A stretch of 64,000 bases of DNA. Source: Spisula solida (lineage: Eukaryota; Mollusca; Bivalvia; Venerida; Mactridae). Positions 11,837 through 22,986 of this stretch are shown here, piece by piece (within the stretch, counting starts at the first letter, position 1; each line of letters starts with the position of its first letter). The DNA lies in assembly GCA_947247005.1 (NCBI GenBank), contig OX365946.1, positions 6,704,453-6,768,452 on the forward strand, read 5' to 3'. The notes below the pieces were generated by a model that ran no database searches, had not been told where the DNA came from, and saw nothing but the letters and a program-made list of their open reading frames with translations. Both the position numbers and the translations under genes were made by a program.

Positions 11837-12560
11837 AGCTCACCTGTCACAAAGTAACAGAGTGAGCATTTGTGAACATTCTTCGTCCGTCTTCCGTCCG
11901 TCCACAATTTTCTTGTGACACTTTATAGAGGTCACAATTTTAACCTAATCTTTATGAAACTCGGTCACAAAGATCACAATCTAGGTCTTGTTCGATATTG
12001 GGTCATCCGGGATCAAAAACTAGGTCACAAGGTAAAATAATAGAAAAACCTTGCGTAGTTACCAGAGGTCACACTTTTAATCTAACCTTTATGAAACTCA
12101 GTCACAATGACCATCTCAACACAATCTAGGTCAAGTTCGATATTGGGTCATCCGGGGTCAAAAACTATCACAAGGTCAAATCGTAGAAAAGCTTTGTGTT
12201 CAAATATGAAATTCGTTAGTCTGTCTATGCATACCCTATGTTAATTAAAGGAGACAACTCTTCAGTCTACTCTTTTTTCATGAAATTAACTCCCTTTGCA
12301 CCCTCAAACATAGGAGATAATCAAGCCCAAAATAAAATCTAGCTAAAATTGAAAACAAAATGATCATAATTGATTGAATTGAAAACAAAATTATTATAAT
12401 TGATTGAAAAAAATATATTATCTAGTCGGGTAGCCAGACTAGAAATTCGTTCACAATGATCACCTAAACGAAGTTTGAAACTGTGTCATTCCGGGTCAAA
12501 TACTAGGCCACAGTATTCTGACCTTGTGACCTAGTTTTGTTATCCTGGATGACACTATAT
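11837..12560 (+). mobile_element. Family A element, degraded
   Basis: Starts with the hairpin AGCTCACCTGTCAC / GTAACAGAGTGAGC, a short TCCGTCC microsatellite, and two to three core units. The core is interrupted at 12200-12440 by AT-rich sequence with two copies of TGAAAACAAAAT.ATAATTGATTGAA, then resumes at 12445-12560. No CTCTTGTT end is found. Confidence 0.6.
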
Positions 12561-12837
12561 CGAACCTGGCCTAGTGGTTGTTAAGATGATCATGTTTTCG
12601 TATATAAGCTTATTATTTCAAATTATTCAACCAATCTTGTTGTGTTTTTTACTCCAACCATCTAAATCCTACTTTACATACAGTTGTTTATACGCTGTGG
12701 TAGTTGTGGGTGTGGAAAATAGACTATATTTAGATTATATTTATTCAATTGCTTACGGGGTGCAAAATGTTGCTTAAGGGGTTTAACAAACAAAAGTATG
12801 AACAAAAGAAAACCCCACAATTTCAAGTCAGTGAAAA

Positions 12838-13283
12838 CGTCCGTCCGTCCGTAACAAAATCGTGTCCGCTCTCTAACGTTTTAATGCCTTGGCCGAATTG
12901 CATGAAACTCATGGCAAATGTGTAACTAATAAAGACGACGTGCAGAACCCACATTCCAACAATGCCGGATCAAGGTCAAGGTCATAATTCAAGGTAAAAG
13001 GTTTGAATCTTACATAATTTCGTATTTGTTCCATAACTTTTTAATGCCTGGGCCGAATTGCATGAAACGCATACCAAAAGTGTAACAGAACTCACATGCC
13101 GGTTCAAGGGCAAGGTCACAGTTAAAATTTCAAATGTTTAAACAGTACATTTCCCATCCTCTCCTTAATTTTTAACGACTGGGCCAAATTGCATGAACTC
13201 ATAGCAAATGTGTAACTTATTGGACAATTTCACTGTTCATTAATGCGGCGGGAGATTATAGCCGTCTTTTGGACAGCCTTGTT
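12838..13283 (+). mobile_element. Tandem-core element, family E
   Basis: A CCGT microsatellite (12838-12852) followed by three diverged units with the landmark GGCCGAATTGCATGAAAC (about 12888, 13050, 13182), ending GGACAGCCTTGTT at 13283. The core is unlike family A, but the architecture and CTTGTT terminus are the same. A start hairpin was not identified. Confidence 0.55.
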
Positions 13284-13521
13284 GTTCATTAATACGTTTT
13301 TTGTATCTGTTAATCAATGGATTAGTGAGAGAAAAACAAAAAGAGCCACACTTATTTATATACAGATAAAAATGTAGCATAATATCAAATTTTATAGGGA
13401 GTTCAATTAGAAGTTCGTTGGATGTACTTTATCACTGTGGACATACCACGTGACAAAATGCTGTGTGGGTGGGCTCAAAACGGGTGAAAATCGCTCGACT
13501 CGGGTAACATTTTTCCTTTTT

Positions 13522-15102
13522 AGCTCACCTGTCACAAAGTGACAGAGTGAGCTTTTGTGATCACACTTCGTCCGTCCGTCCGTCCGTCCGTCAACAATTG
13601 GGTTGTGTCCTCTGTAGAGGTCACAATTTTGGCCTAATCTTTATGAAACTTGGTCACAATGATCATCTCAACAAAATCTAGATCAAGTTCGATATTGGGT
13701 CATCTGAGGTCAAAAACTAGCTCACTAGGTCAAATTATAGGAAAAACCTTGTTTTAAACCTTTCAACATGTAGTCTTCATGGTCACTAAACTCTCTGCTG
13801 TAACTCTCTACTCTCTATACATACAATAAACTTTCATCAACCAATGAAAATATGTATCAGGGTTCACAGCAGTTTTGTAAAGGTCAAATATCAAAATATT
13901 CTAGTATTTTAACCAGGGTGTGAATTGTACTGGTTAAGTGGAAATCAAAACGCTGTAGGGAGAGTAGACATTTTCCTGAGGGTCGTGGGTTCAAACCCCA
14001 CTGGAACCATAATTTTTATTTTTTTAAGTGTTTAGGTATTGTTTTGTCTTTATAGCATGTATTTGTACATTTTCCTGATGGTCGTGGGTTCAACCCCCAC
14101 TGGAACCATTATTTTTATTTTTTTTGAGTGTTTAGGTATTGTTTTGTCTTTATAGCATGTATTTGTACATTTTCCTGATGGTCGTGGGTTCAACCCCAAC
14201 TGGAACCATAATTTTTATTTTTTTAATTTTTATTTTTTTTGAGTGTTTAGGTATTGTTTTGTCTGTAAAGCATTTATTTGTACATTTTCCTGATGGTCGT
14301 GGGTTCAACCCCCAGTGGAACCATAATTTTTTTTTTTTAAATGTTTAGGTATTGTTTTGTCTTTATAGCATGTATTTGTACATTTTCCTGATGGTCGTGG
14401 GTTCAACCCCCACTGGAACCATAATTTTTATTTTTTATTTTTTTAAGTGTTTAGGTATTGTTTTGTCTTTATAGCATGTATTTGTACAGTTATATGGAGG
14501 AAAAATATTCCAAAATATTTTGTTTAAAATAAAGGTCAAATCATAGAAAAACCTTGTGTAGTCAGTCACCAGAGGTTACAATTTCAACTTAATCTTTATG
14601 AAACTTTGTCACAATGATCCTGTCAACAAAATCTAGGCCAAGTTCGATTTTGGGTCATCTGGCGTCAAAAACAAGGTCACAATGTCAATTGACATTTTCC
14701 TGAGCGTCGTGGGTTCAAACCCCACTGGAACCATAATTATTTTTTGAAGTGTTTAGGTATTGTTCTGTCTTTATAGCATGTATTTGTACAGATATATGGA
14801 GGAAATATTTTGTTTAAATTACAGGTCAGATCATAGAAAAACCCTGTGTAGTCACCAGAGGTTACAATTTCGACTTAATCTTTATGAAATTTGGTCCTAA
14901 TAATCATCTCAACACAATCTAGGTTAAGTTTGATATTAATTAAGTCATCTGGGGTCAAACGCTAGGTCACATGGTCAAATCATACACAAACTTGCAATAG
15001 AGGCTGAATTTCCTTAAATTTTATTCAGAAAATGTGTGGTGTGGGGTGCGCATGCACTAGTACGACAGGTGAGCGACCTAGGGCCCTTTGGGCCCTCTTG
15101 TT
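13522..15102 (+). mobile_element. Family A hairpin-ended element with proven boundaries
   Basis: Begins with the hairpin AGCTCACCTGTCAC-AAA-GTGACAGAGTGAGCT, then a GTCCGT microsatellite (13569-13595), core units, a tandem block of tRNA-like 3' halves (13976-14480), further core units, and ends GGGCCCTCTTGTT. It interrupts the left arm of the large inverted repeat. The right arm (around 20938-20951) preserves the uninterrupted sequence, showing insertion at TTTTT^ATTTTC with no target duplication beyond at most one or two ambiguous T residues. Absence of duplication, AACAAG at one end and a hairpin at the other fit a Helitron/Helentron-like rolling-circle mode. No protein encoded. Confidence 0.88.
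13976..14480 (+). repeat. Tandem array of tRNA-like T-arm/3'-end segments
   Basis: The motif GTCGTGGGTTCAAxCCCC-ACTGGAACCA recurs at 13982, 14081, 14181, 14296 and 14394 (spacing 99, 100, 115, 98), with a sixth copy outside the block at 14706. Each copy forms a perfect T-arm (GTGGG, TTCAAxC loop, CCCAC) followed by TGGAACCA, like a tRNA 3' half with CCA. No matching D-arm or anticodon arm is present. Units are joined by T-rich linkers and TTTAGGTATTGTTTTGTC. Each copy carries a pol III B-box-like GGTTCAA sequence. Confidence 0.8.
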
Positions 15103-16415
15103 ATTTTCTTATTACTGGATGAATTTTCATGAAACAAAGACGAGAGCCGTCTCCTTGGCGAGATACACATTGTGCAGTTTTAAATATGTACCAAAATCCC
15201 TTTATTTTCTCAGAAAGTACAACCGCGCATTTCTAAAACTGAGAGCGTAATGCTGTGTTGGTGAGGAAAACATATAAAAAAGCCAAAATGTGCGGTTCTT
15301 CACATTTTCTATTGATTATGTGGACAAACTGTCGTGCGAGGCGTTGTATTTTATGTTTATACGACTAGAGAGACACTTGTTTTGTCAATGTATGCTTGTA
15401 TTCGAGACATTTTTTTAAAAACAACAAAATGCTGTGTGTGTGAGCTATTTCAGAAATGCTGTGTGTGTGAGCAGTTTCAGAAATAATGCGTATAATGAAT
15501 ATATTTCTCTTCTCCCTCACTCGATATTAATTGGTAACATATACTTAATACATCAGTTAATGCATTGCTACTTATTGCATATATTTTCCTAGCCAGGTCA
15601 TGGTTTCTCATTAAACCCATCCAATTCTGTTTCCTTCAGCAAAACTTATTCTTCCCATTCATGCCCTTGTAAACTTTTTTTGACGGACAGCAGCTTTGTC
15701 ATTTAGCTCTATTACAGCATAGTTTTCAAATGGCCTGTTGATTTATGATAGTTTTGCTTTATTTTCAGGATCATTCTTTCGATTCAAGCCAGGTCAAGAA
15801 TAACGGGGCGAAAACGCGAAGAAACTTTGTCTAAAAGCCGTATTGTTGTCCTCCGATGTTCATTATGTGGTCTATAGGAACAAGCCCATAGAAAAGACTA
15901 CAAGTTATGGCCAACCACTAGAAAGAGCATTGGCGGGAACAGCGACTCGTATTTGATGTTCATATGTTAAAACTAACCAAAGTTCAAATACAAAGATATC
16001 TATCTGCTTAAGTACTTGTTTGTTTTGTTTATCACTGCTAACTTGTTTACATGTGCGAGGGGTGATCCAGAATTACGTGGACATTTGCTCTTAAAAGTTT
16101 ATTTTTATGCCAGCTTGGAATGGATGAAATTTGGTACACTTGTGCAATAAATATCAATATTACATCGTATACAGATGTGTCGGGGATAATGTTGCAATGA
16201 GTGGACACATTGCTACACACAGTTCATTATCGTCCCACACATGTGGCAGATTTGGAAAGGTGTATAAACACCAAAGAAGTCTTAAACCTATGTTCCACTG
16301 AGGAATTCGTCATGGGCGATAAGGAATAACACAGTTTCCCCGTTGGTTCCCGACGATTTTTGTAGAACCTGCCCACGAAGCTCCTAGTTGTCATTGGGAC
16401 CGATGTATTACTTCG
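15103..16415. repeat. Left inverted arm of the long-TIR element
   Basis: Mirrors 18530-20945 after removal of insertions in the right arm. Includes a short duplicated AATGCTGTGTGTGTGAGC motif (15428-15470) and GAGGGGTGATCCAGAATTAC (near 16057), which looks like a mariner-type inverted-repeat end. Reading frames here (for example 16227-16424) have no recognisable product. Confidence 0.75.
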
Positions 16416-16422
16416 GAAACAC

Positions 16423-16857
16423 ATCGGGATATCTCATGATGCCTCCCAGTAACACAAAGAAGCATATCCGATAAATATAAACGAATATTCGGGGATTAAA
16501 TCCCAATATTTCAATCGGTAGTACATTACCGATGCAGTTGGTGATTTACTACCGATTAAAAAATCGGGATGATCCCCGATGTCTGAGTGATGTTCCCCGA
16601 TGTCTGAGAGAGGTACCAGATGTCTCGAGGACTTGCGATTTCATTTCGGGAATATCCGGGTTGGCATCCCCGAATCTCAGGAATATCTCGGGGAGGCATA
16701 CCCAAGGTACCCAGATTCTCTGGGAATGGGGCATCCCAGTGAATTATCCGAGACATGATGAAATATTGGGATTTAATCCCCGAATATTGGTTTTATTTAT
16801 TGGAGATGCTTCTGGAGGGGGGGGGGGGTACCGGGAGGCATCAGGAGAACTCCCGAT
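16423..16857. repeat. Nested 435-bp inverted repeat rich in ATCGGG/CCCGAT
   Basis: The outer arms pair ATCGGGATATCTCATGATGC (16423 on) with the complement ending TCCCGAT at 16857. Inner arms pair ATTCGGGGATTAAATCCC with GGGATTTAATCCCCGAAT. The loop region holds many ATCGGG/CCCGAT copies and a 13-base G run near 16816. The three overlapping reading frames here (132, 61 and 66 codons) are by-products of the palindrome. Confidence 0.7.
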
Positions 16858-17931
16858 TCACAGCGTAATACACATAACCGATTTGGAAATGCAACGATTT
16901 TTGGGGTTGGTATTTTTGTATGAATTATGATTTAAAATTTGTTAAGAGTATAAATCAATAAGTGGGACGCGAGTCGTATGCCTGGTATGATTTTCCGCGA
17001 TAAAATATTTCAATTTGACCCATTACGTCATATTGGCATCATTTTCATGATTTACAAATGCCGCCAGAACAAACCACTGGTCGTGACGATTTGACCGACA
17101 CATTTTAGGACAATTATATCCCGACCAAAAACATCAATTAAGCTTTGAAGTGCGTTGTATACTGTGCCACGCTTTTAGGATACATAACATCCTTGCGCTA
17201 TTGACATGCTTTAAGTAGATATTTGACGTTTAGTCGTCTTGGCAAGGTAGTTTAAAACCGTGGTCTGGCAATGATATTTAGACTTGCACATCATTTCTTC
17301 CTCCTCCCTTGAGGGTTCCAGTCAAGGGATTAGCGGACAATGTTGTTGGGGGCCTTACGGAGGGTATGGCTAATCCATCGCTATTTTCGCTTCTTTATTG
17401 TCATGGTAATTGGGGACTGGTTTGTTACCGCTACAGAAACATACCTTACATAACATTTTGTTAAATGTTTATTTTGACCCATGATGAAAATCGTTTATTT
17501 TTTCTGTCTTCTTATTTGCCCTTACATTTTCAATTATCGACTTCCGGTTACGAGTTTTCAACAGATGCCATAGACCTAGGAAATGTATAGTCTTAACCAC
17601 CGGACACAATGCAGCGTATGCTAGATCGGCAAAAAAATTACTGACAGCTCATGTTACGACTGTGGAGGTCATTTTTACAAGTGAAGCTAAATTTGAAGGC
17701 AGACACAGGAGGTCGTCAGGAAGTACATCAAGCAGAAACTTTAGAGCATTTAGAGGGTTACGTGTTTTCCTTATAGATGAGTGGAACAACATTATACTAT
17801 CCCATAGTTTCCCGCCAATGAGACTAGGTACCAGTTAAAATGAGACACAGACGCCTGATTTGCATAGCAGGTTCCAGCGTGTAAATTGTCGATCAGTACT
17901 TTTCGTGGTTTGGTTTTGTGATCATCTAAAC
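16858..17931. other. Centre of the long-TIR element, no gene seen
   Basis: Unique sequence between the inverted arms. I looked for a DDE transposase or zinc-finger segments in both strands and saw none. The element is therefore non-autonomous or has lost its gene. Confidence 0.5.
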
Positions 17932-18372
17932 CAGGGTTCCCACAGTCAGGGAAAAGTCAGGGAAAAACATATTTTTTTCAAGGTCAGGGAAAAGTCAGGG
18001 AATTATGAAATTAGTCAGGGAAATTTAGAAATTTAGCAAAAGTCAGGGAATTTTTCATTGAAGCTGTCGCTAAGTGTCATTTCCTATGAAGAAAATACAA
18101 CTGAAAAAAATTCTCGCTCGCTATGCTCGCTCAGATTATTTCTAAGTTGTATTTAATTAATGTTAATCAACATACTGCTAACCTAAACTCTTTTGTTCCA
18201 TATAGAGCAAATATTGCCTCCCTTTCTCTATTTTCTTGCCATATTTTGCTCTAACAAAAAGATGCTGATGTCGCCAGATCGCTCTAAAAAGTCAGGGAAA
18301 ACTGCTCTGTGGTCAGGGAAAAATCAGGGAAAAGTCAGGGAATTTTGTCTTAGAAAATTTGTGGGAACCCTG
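17932..18372. mobile_element. CAGGGTTCCCAC TIR element, copy 2
   Basis: Starts CAGGGTTCCCAC and ends GTGGGAACCCTG (18361-18372). It has the same internal sequence as copy 1 at 7267-7696 but in opposite orientation, with subterminal runs of GTCAGGGAAAA. TAAAC occurs just outside both ends and could be part of a duplication. No coding capacity. Confidence 0.8.
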
Positions 18373-18576
18373 TAAACCTTGATTACAATAACATTTGCAC
18401 ATATTTGACTCCATATATTGATTTCGTCACGTGCAAAATTTCAATAAAATTTAAGCACATAAGCTAGTTTAAATATTTCAAAAACCCACTGTTGCATTTT
18501 TAAATCGGTTAAGTGTACATCGGTCAAACTGTCTCCCAATGACAAATAGGAGCTTCGTGGACAGGTTCTACAAAAA

Positions 18577-18895
18577 ACAAGACTGCGTTCAATAAACGCT
18601 TATGCCCCCTGTGGAAGCCTTGTCCATAAATAAGTCTAAGTCCAAAATTAGGTCAAGGTGAAGGTCAAGGTGAAGGTCAAAATGGGGTCAGGTGATACAG
18701 GTGTGTGGAGAGTGTTCATATACAACATCCATGCAAGTTTGGAAGCTTTGTAGCAAGCCATAATGACGCTAGAAGAAACGGTCAATTTGGGTTAACCAGG
18801 ACGGACGGACGGACGGACGGACGGACGGACGAACGGACGGACGGACGGACAGGTGAATCACTATATGCCTCCCGATCTATCGATACGGGGGCATA
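18577..18895 (+). mobile_element. Family B ACAAG...hairpin element inserted in the right arm
   Basis: Begins ACAAGACTGCGTTC with ACGCTTATGCCCCC just inside. It carries AAGGTCAAGGTGAAGGTCA repeats and a GGAC microsatellite (18803-18850), and ends in the hairpin TATGCCTCCCG / CGGGGGCATA. The corresponding left-arm sequence (around 16358-16372) runs CTACAAAAATCG without it, which marks it as an insertion into an A-run without an obvious duplication. Architecture (ACAAG start, GGAC microsatellite, 3' hairpin) matches family A read on its - strand. The 63-codon frame across the microsatellite is not a gene. Confidence 0.75.
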
Positions 18896-19143
18896 AAAAT
18901 CGGAAACCACCGGAGAAACTATGTGTTATTCCTTATCGCCCATGACGAATTCCTCAGCGGGACCTAGGTTTAAGACTTCTTTGGTGTTTATATATACACC
19001 TTTCCCAATCTGCCACATGTGTGGGACGATGATGAACTGTGTGTAGCAATGTGTCCACTCATTGCAACATTATCCCCGACACATCTGTATACGATGTAAT
19101 ATTTATTGCACAAGTGTACCAAATTTCATCCATTCCAAGCTGG

Positions 19144-19940
19144 TGTTATGCACGGTTTTCCGGCATTTACTGTTGTTGGAATAAAGTAGAACTAACGACT
19201 GTTCGGATTTCCAAACTTTGTATTTTGCGCGTGAGAATTCTCACAAGTCCACAATCAACAATAGTATAAGAACAAGATATAGTCAGTGTTGGTAAAATCC
19301 AAACAAATATAATTTTAACTGCGTAATTGAATTCTAATGGAATACCATTGAAACGTTCAGCTTGGAGAGCCAAGTTCGAATACCTCCAAAATCTCTACAG
19401 AACGTCGACTACAGTGTGTGTGTCTTCTGTGTTAGCCAATCAAATCATTTCATACAGTTTATGCAAGTTATTATCAACCAATCATAAATGTGGGCGTAAA
19501 CTTTCGGACATCTGCTTTACCTAAACAGACCGCGTTCCTATGTGACGTAAGATCTGTACTTAATCGATTTGTTAATTCGGAATATACAATAATCGTGTCA
19601 TCAGTCATATCTATATTACATATAAGTATCTAATAAAATTGCCAGATACAACTTAGTACCCTGATAATCTAATCGTTAAGCCTGCAGAAGTGAAATTTGC
19701 ATAATTGTAAAGTCTGTAAAAGGTGATAAAAATATTTCAAGTAGAATTATCAGATGTTGTCAGCGTGATACTTTATCTGTTTCTATCCTTCTTTGTTTCA
19801 TACTTTACTGTTCATTTCCTATTTTCTTTCTCTTTCTAATTGTACAAAATATCAATTTAAAGAATACAAAACACTAAATATATTTACAAAATGTCCTCAA
19901 AAACTTACACACAAAAATGGCCTGAAAATGCCGCATTACA
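19144..19940. mobile_element. Putative solo LTR (TGT...ACA) with 4-bp TSD
   Basis: A 797-bp insertion in the right arm, absent from the left arm (compare 16111-16120). It begins TGTTATGCACGG, ends GCATTACA, and is flanked by CTGG on both sides (19140-19143, 19941-19944). TG...CA ends and a short duplication fit a solo LTR. TATAAG and AATAAA-like strings (near 19621-19635) could be LTR promoter and polyadenylation signals. The two ends also show a weak inverted similarity, so a TIR element is the alternative. No second copy is in the window. Confidence 0.6.
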
Positions 19941-21039
19941 CTGGCATAAAAATAAATTTTTAAGAGCAAATGTCCACGTAATTCTGGATCACCCCTCGCA
20001 CATGTAAACAAGTTAGCAGTGATAAACAAAACAAACAAGTACTTAAGCAGATAGATATCTTTGTATTTGAACTTTGGTTAGTTTTAACATATGAACATCA
20101 AATACGAGTCGCTGTTCCCGCCAATGCTCTTTCTAGTGGTTGGCCATAACTTGTAGTCTTTTCTATGGGCTTGTTCCGATAGACCACATAATGAACATCG
20201 GAGGACAACAATACGGCTTTTAGACAAAGTTTCTTCGCGTTTTCGCCCCGTTATTCTTGACCTGGCTTAAATCGAAAGAAGGGACCCTGAAAATAAAGCA
20301 AAACTATCATAAATCAACAGGTCATTTGAAAACTATGCTGTAAAAGAGCTAAATGGCAAAGCTGCTGTCCGTCAAAAAGGTTTACAAGGGCATAAACAAG
20401 TTTTGCTGAAGAAAACAGAATTGGATGGGTTTAATGAGAAACTATGACCTGGCTAGTAATATATATGCAATTATAAAGTAGCAATGCATTAACTAATGTA
20501 TTAAGTATATATGTTACCAATTAATATCGAGTGAGGGACAGGAGAAATATATTCATTATACGCACTATTTCTGAAACTGCTCACACACACACAGCATTTC
20601 TGAAATAGCTCACACACACAGCATTTTGTTGTTTTTAAAAAATGTCTCGAATATAAGCATACATTGACAAAACAAATGTCTCTCTAGTCGTATAAACATA
20701 AAATACAACGCCTCGCACGATAGTTTGTCCACAGAATCAATAGAAATATGAAGAACCGCACATTTTGATATGTTTTCCTCATCAACACAGCATTACGCTT
20801 TCAGTTTTGGAAATGCGCGGTTGCACTTTCTGAGAAAATAAAGGGATTTTGGTACATATTTGAAACTGCACAATGTGTATCTCGCCAAGGAGACGGCTCT
20901 CGTCTTTGTTTCATGAAAATTCATCCAGTAATAAGAAAATAAAAAGGAAAATGTTACCTGAGTCGAGCGATTTTCACCCGTTTTGAGCCCACCCACACAG
21001 CATTTTGTCACGTGGTATGTCCACAGTGTTTATTGTTTT

Positions 21040-21586
21040 AGCTCCACTATTCGAAGAATAAGGGGAGCTTTTGCAGTCACCCGAACGTCGGCGTCAGCGT
21101 AATGCTTATGTTAACGTTTAGGTACAGCTGTTTTAAGCTCATATATTTTCAAAGTCCTTTGACTCATTGCTTTGATACTTTGTATACTTGTTCACCATCA
21201 TGCCCTTAACCCTTACACAGGGGCGGGTAATTCTATCAGGCATTTTGTTGAAATGTTGTCCCCTTTTGGACTTCGAAATACAAATTTTAAAGTTGAGGTA
21301 CAATTTTTTTTTTCCTCTTATATCTTCAAAGTCCATTGACATATTGCTTTGATACTTGGCATACTTGTTCGCCATCATGACCCCAAGACGTACAGAGAAG
21401 TAGGTAACTCTGTTAAGCATTTGTCCAAATTATCTTGCCTTTTTGACTTCATAAAAGACCCAACCGTTCTACAGCGGGTAATCTGAAGGTGCATATGAAG
21501 AATTTTGTTTGAATATATAATGAGTATACTATCCTAGCATGGTACTGAGAATAGTGGAGCGCGTTGTTCGAGGACAACCATATGTT
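21040..21586 (+). mobile_element. Family C hairpin-ended tandem-core element
   Basis: Opens with the hairpin AGCTCCACTATTC-GAA-GAATAAGGGGAGCT, has two core units of about 177 bp (landmark AAAGTCC at 21151 and 21328), and ends AGTGGAGCGCGTTGTTCGAGG followed by a degraded tail. It lies just outside the right target duplication of the 7.6-kb element. Same architecture as family A with unrelated core sequence. Confidence 0.7.
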
Positions 21587-22725
21587 TATTCTATTTGCAA
21601 TATGTCATTATACTATGTACTATGTACTCATTGTATTAAGAATTAAATCGTATTCAATATAACTATCTTCTCCTCATTGTTGACACTTGAACACCATGTT
21701 GTCTAGCAGCATGTGCTACCCATAAACACTACAAATACGACTAGTGTGACGGTTCAACATTGGTTAAAATTTTCCAAGGATCAACAGAAACAACATAGAT
21801 AGCGGATGTTTCAAGTATGGAAGGAGAGGTCATATATTGCTTATATTTCGTTCAGTCTTTTCCAATGCCTGGATGCATATGAACTATAATACTACATTGA
21901 GTACATAAAGAAACGCACATGTTATATTTCCTCCATAGGGTCACATGGTAAACCGATCATATTGGTCAGTCTGCCAGTTTCTTCATGTACTACGTATATC
22001 AGCCAGGTATCGCTGCTTTAGTTCTTAAACTGTATTCATGTAAGTTGTTAAAATAACATTTTCCGGAAAATAACGCATTCAGCAACTTCTTCCTGGAATA
22101 TTTGGGTGAAAGATCAAGTTTTGAAACAGACTACTTAGCAGACTTTAATGGGACAGCAATCATACCACATCACATTCATTGTTCTACGTGGCCTTCGAAG
22201 AAAGATATAGGCGAACATGTTAACTAGCCGAGTACAGAAAACATAAAACCATACAAGACACAATACCGAACACATAACCAAACGATAAAATGAACTGTCT
22301 AAGTCCCAGCTGTCAAAAAGAGGAATGCCCAAGCTGAATTAAATGGAGAAAATGTAATAGTTGCATTTATTTATGTACTCGGCATGCTATTTTATTATTA
22401 CGCAGAATAAATATCCCGTTTATTGCAAATGATATTGTCGATGATGTTACAGTATAGATTCGTATAAAGCTGTATGAACTTGCCAATTTCTAAAGTTTAA
22501 AATGGTTATGTATATTCATGGTCGGATAATTTGAATCACGTTAGACCGTTAATGTATTTCTACATGTCAGTAACTATGTGCGATAATATGACCAGATATA
22601 TTTTGTTTTTACGAAATACCATAAATTCTACAATGTCAACAATATCACCTCCATTGATAGACAGGGTAAATGCTTATGTATGAAAACAAACATATATTTG
22701 AAGACCTTGGACAAGACCTGAAGAA
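21587..22725. other. Intergenic stretch with a dispersed repeat
   Basis: No gene seen. The segment 22205-22320 is similar (about 100 bp, shared AGCCGAG..AGAAAACATAAAA) to 29545-29653 in the intron of the PTB-domain gene, so both are copies of one dispersed repeat. Confidence 0.5.
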
Positions 22726-22986
22726 ACAAGAAGGCTCAAAGGGCCCTAGGTCGCTCACCGGTCGTAGTAGTGCATGCACACCCCTATGGTGACCCTATAC
22801 ATTTTCTGAATAAAAGTTAAGGAAATTCAGCCTCTATTGCAAGTTTTATTATTTGACCATGTGACCTAGTTTTTTACCCCAGATGACTTAATTAATATCA
22901 AACTTAACCTAGAGTGTGCTGAGATGATCATTAGGACCAAGTTTCATAAAGATTAAGTCGAAATTGTGACCTCTGGTGATTACACA
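22726..22986 (-). mobile_element. Family A element fragment, reverse orientation
   Basis: Starts AACAAGAAGGCTCAAAGGGC, the complement of the family A terminus. It closely matches the reverse complement of 14830-15102, including the GTGCATGCAC segment, then stops at TGATTACACAGG. Truncated. Confidence 0.75.

Larger units (their letters stand above)
13433..21028. mobile_element. 7.6-kb long-TIR element with CACTGTGG ends and 5-bp TSD
   Basis: The outer ends are CACTGTGGACATACCACG and its exact reverse complement, flanked by the direct repeat TTTAT (13428-13432 and 21029-21033). The left arm runs to about 16415 and the right arm from about 18530. Once later insertions are removed (13522-15102 in the left arm; 18577-18895 and 19144-19940 in the right) each arm is about 1.4 kb and closely matches the other, near the ends with about two differences in 90 bases. 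The centre (16420-18530) holds a nested inverted repeat and a CAGGGTTCCCAC element but no transposase. CAC(T/A)xTGG ends with a 5-bp duplication are the Transib/RAG-like pattern; that link is inference from ends alone. A foldback element is the alternative. Confidence 0.8.

Noticed and set aside
14139..14348. 69-codon ORF
   Set aside because: Generated by the tandem tRNA-like units and T-rich linkers.
16532..16930. 132-codon ORF near the centre of the large inverted repeat
   Set aside because: It overlaps a nested palindrome and a G run; overlapping frames on the other strand show similar repetitive content.
18705..18896. 63-codon ORF
   Set aside because: Generated by the GGAC microsatellite.
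13433..21028. Polinton/Maverick element
   Set aside because: Long inverted arms fit, but no integrase, polymerase or capsid genes are present, the duplication is 5 bp and not 6 bp, and the ends do not look Polinton-like.
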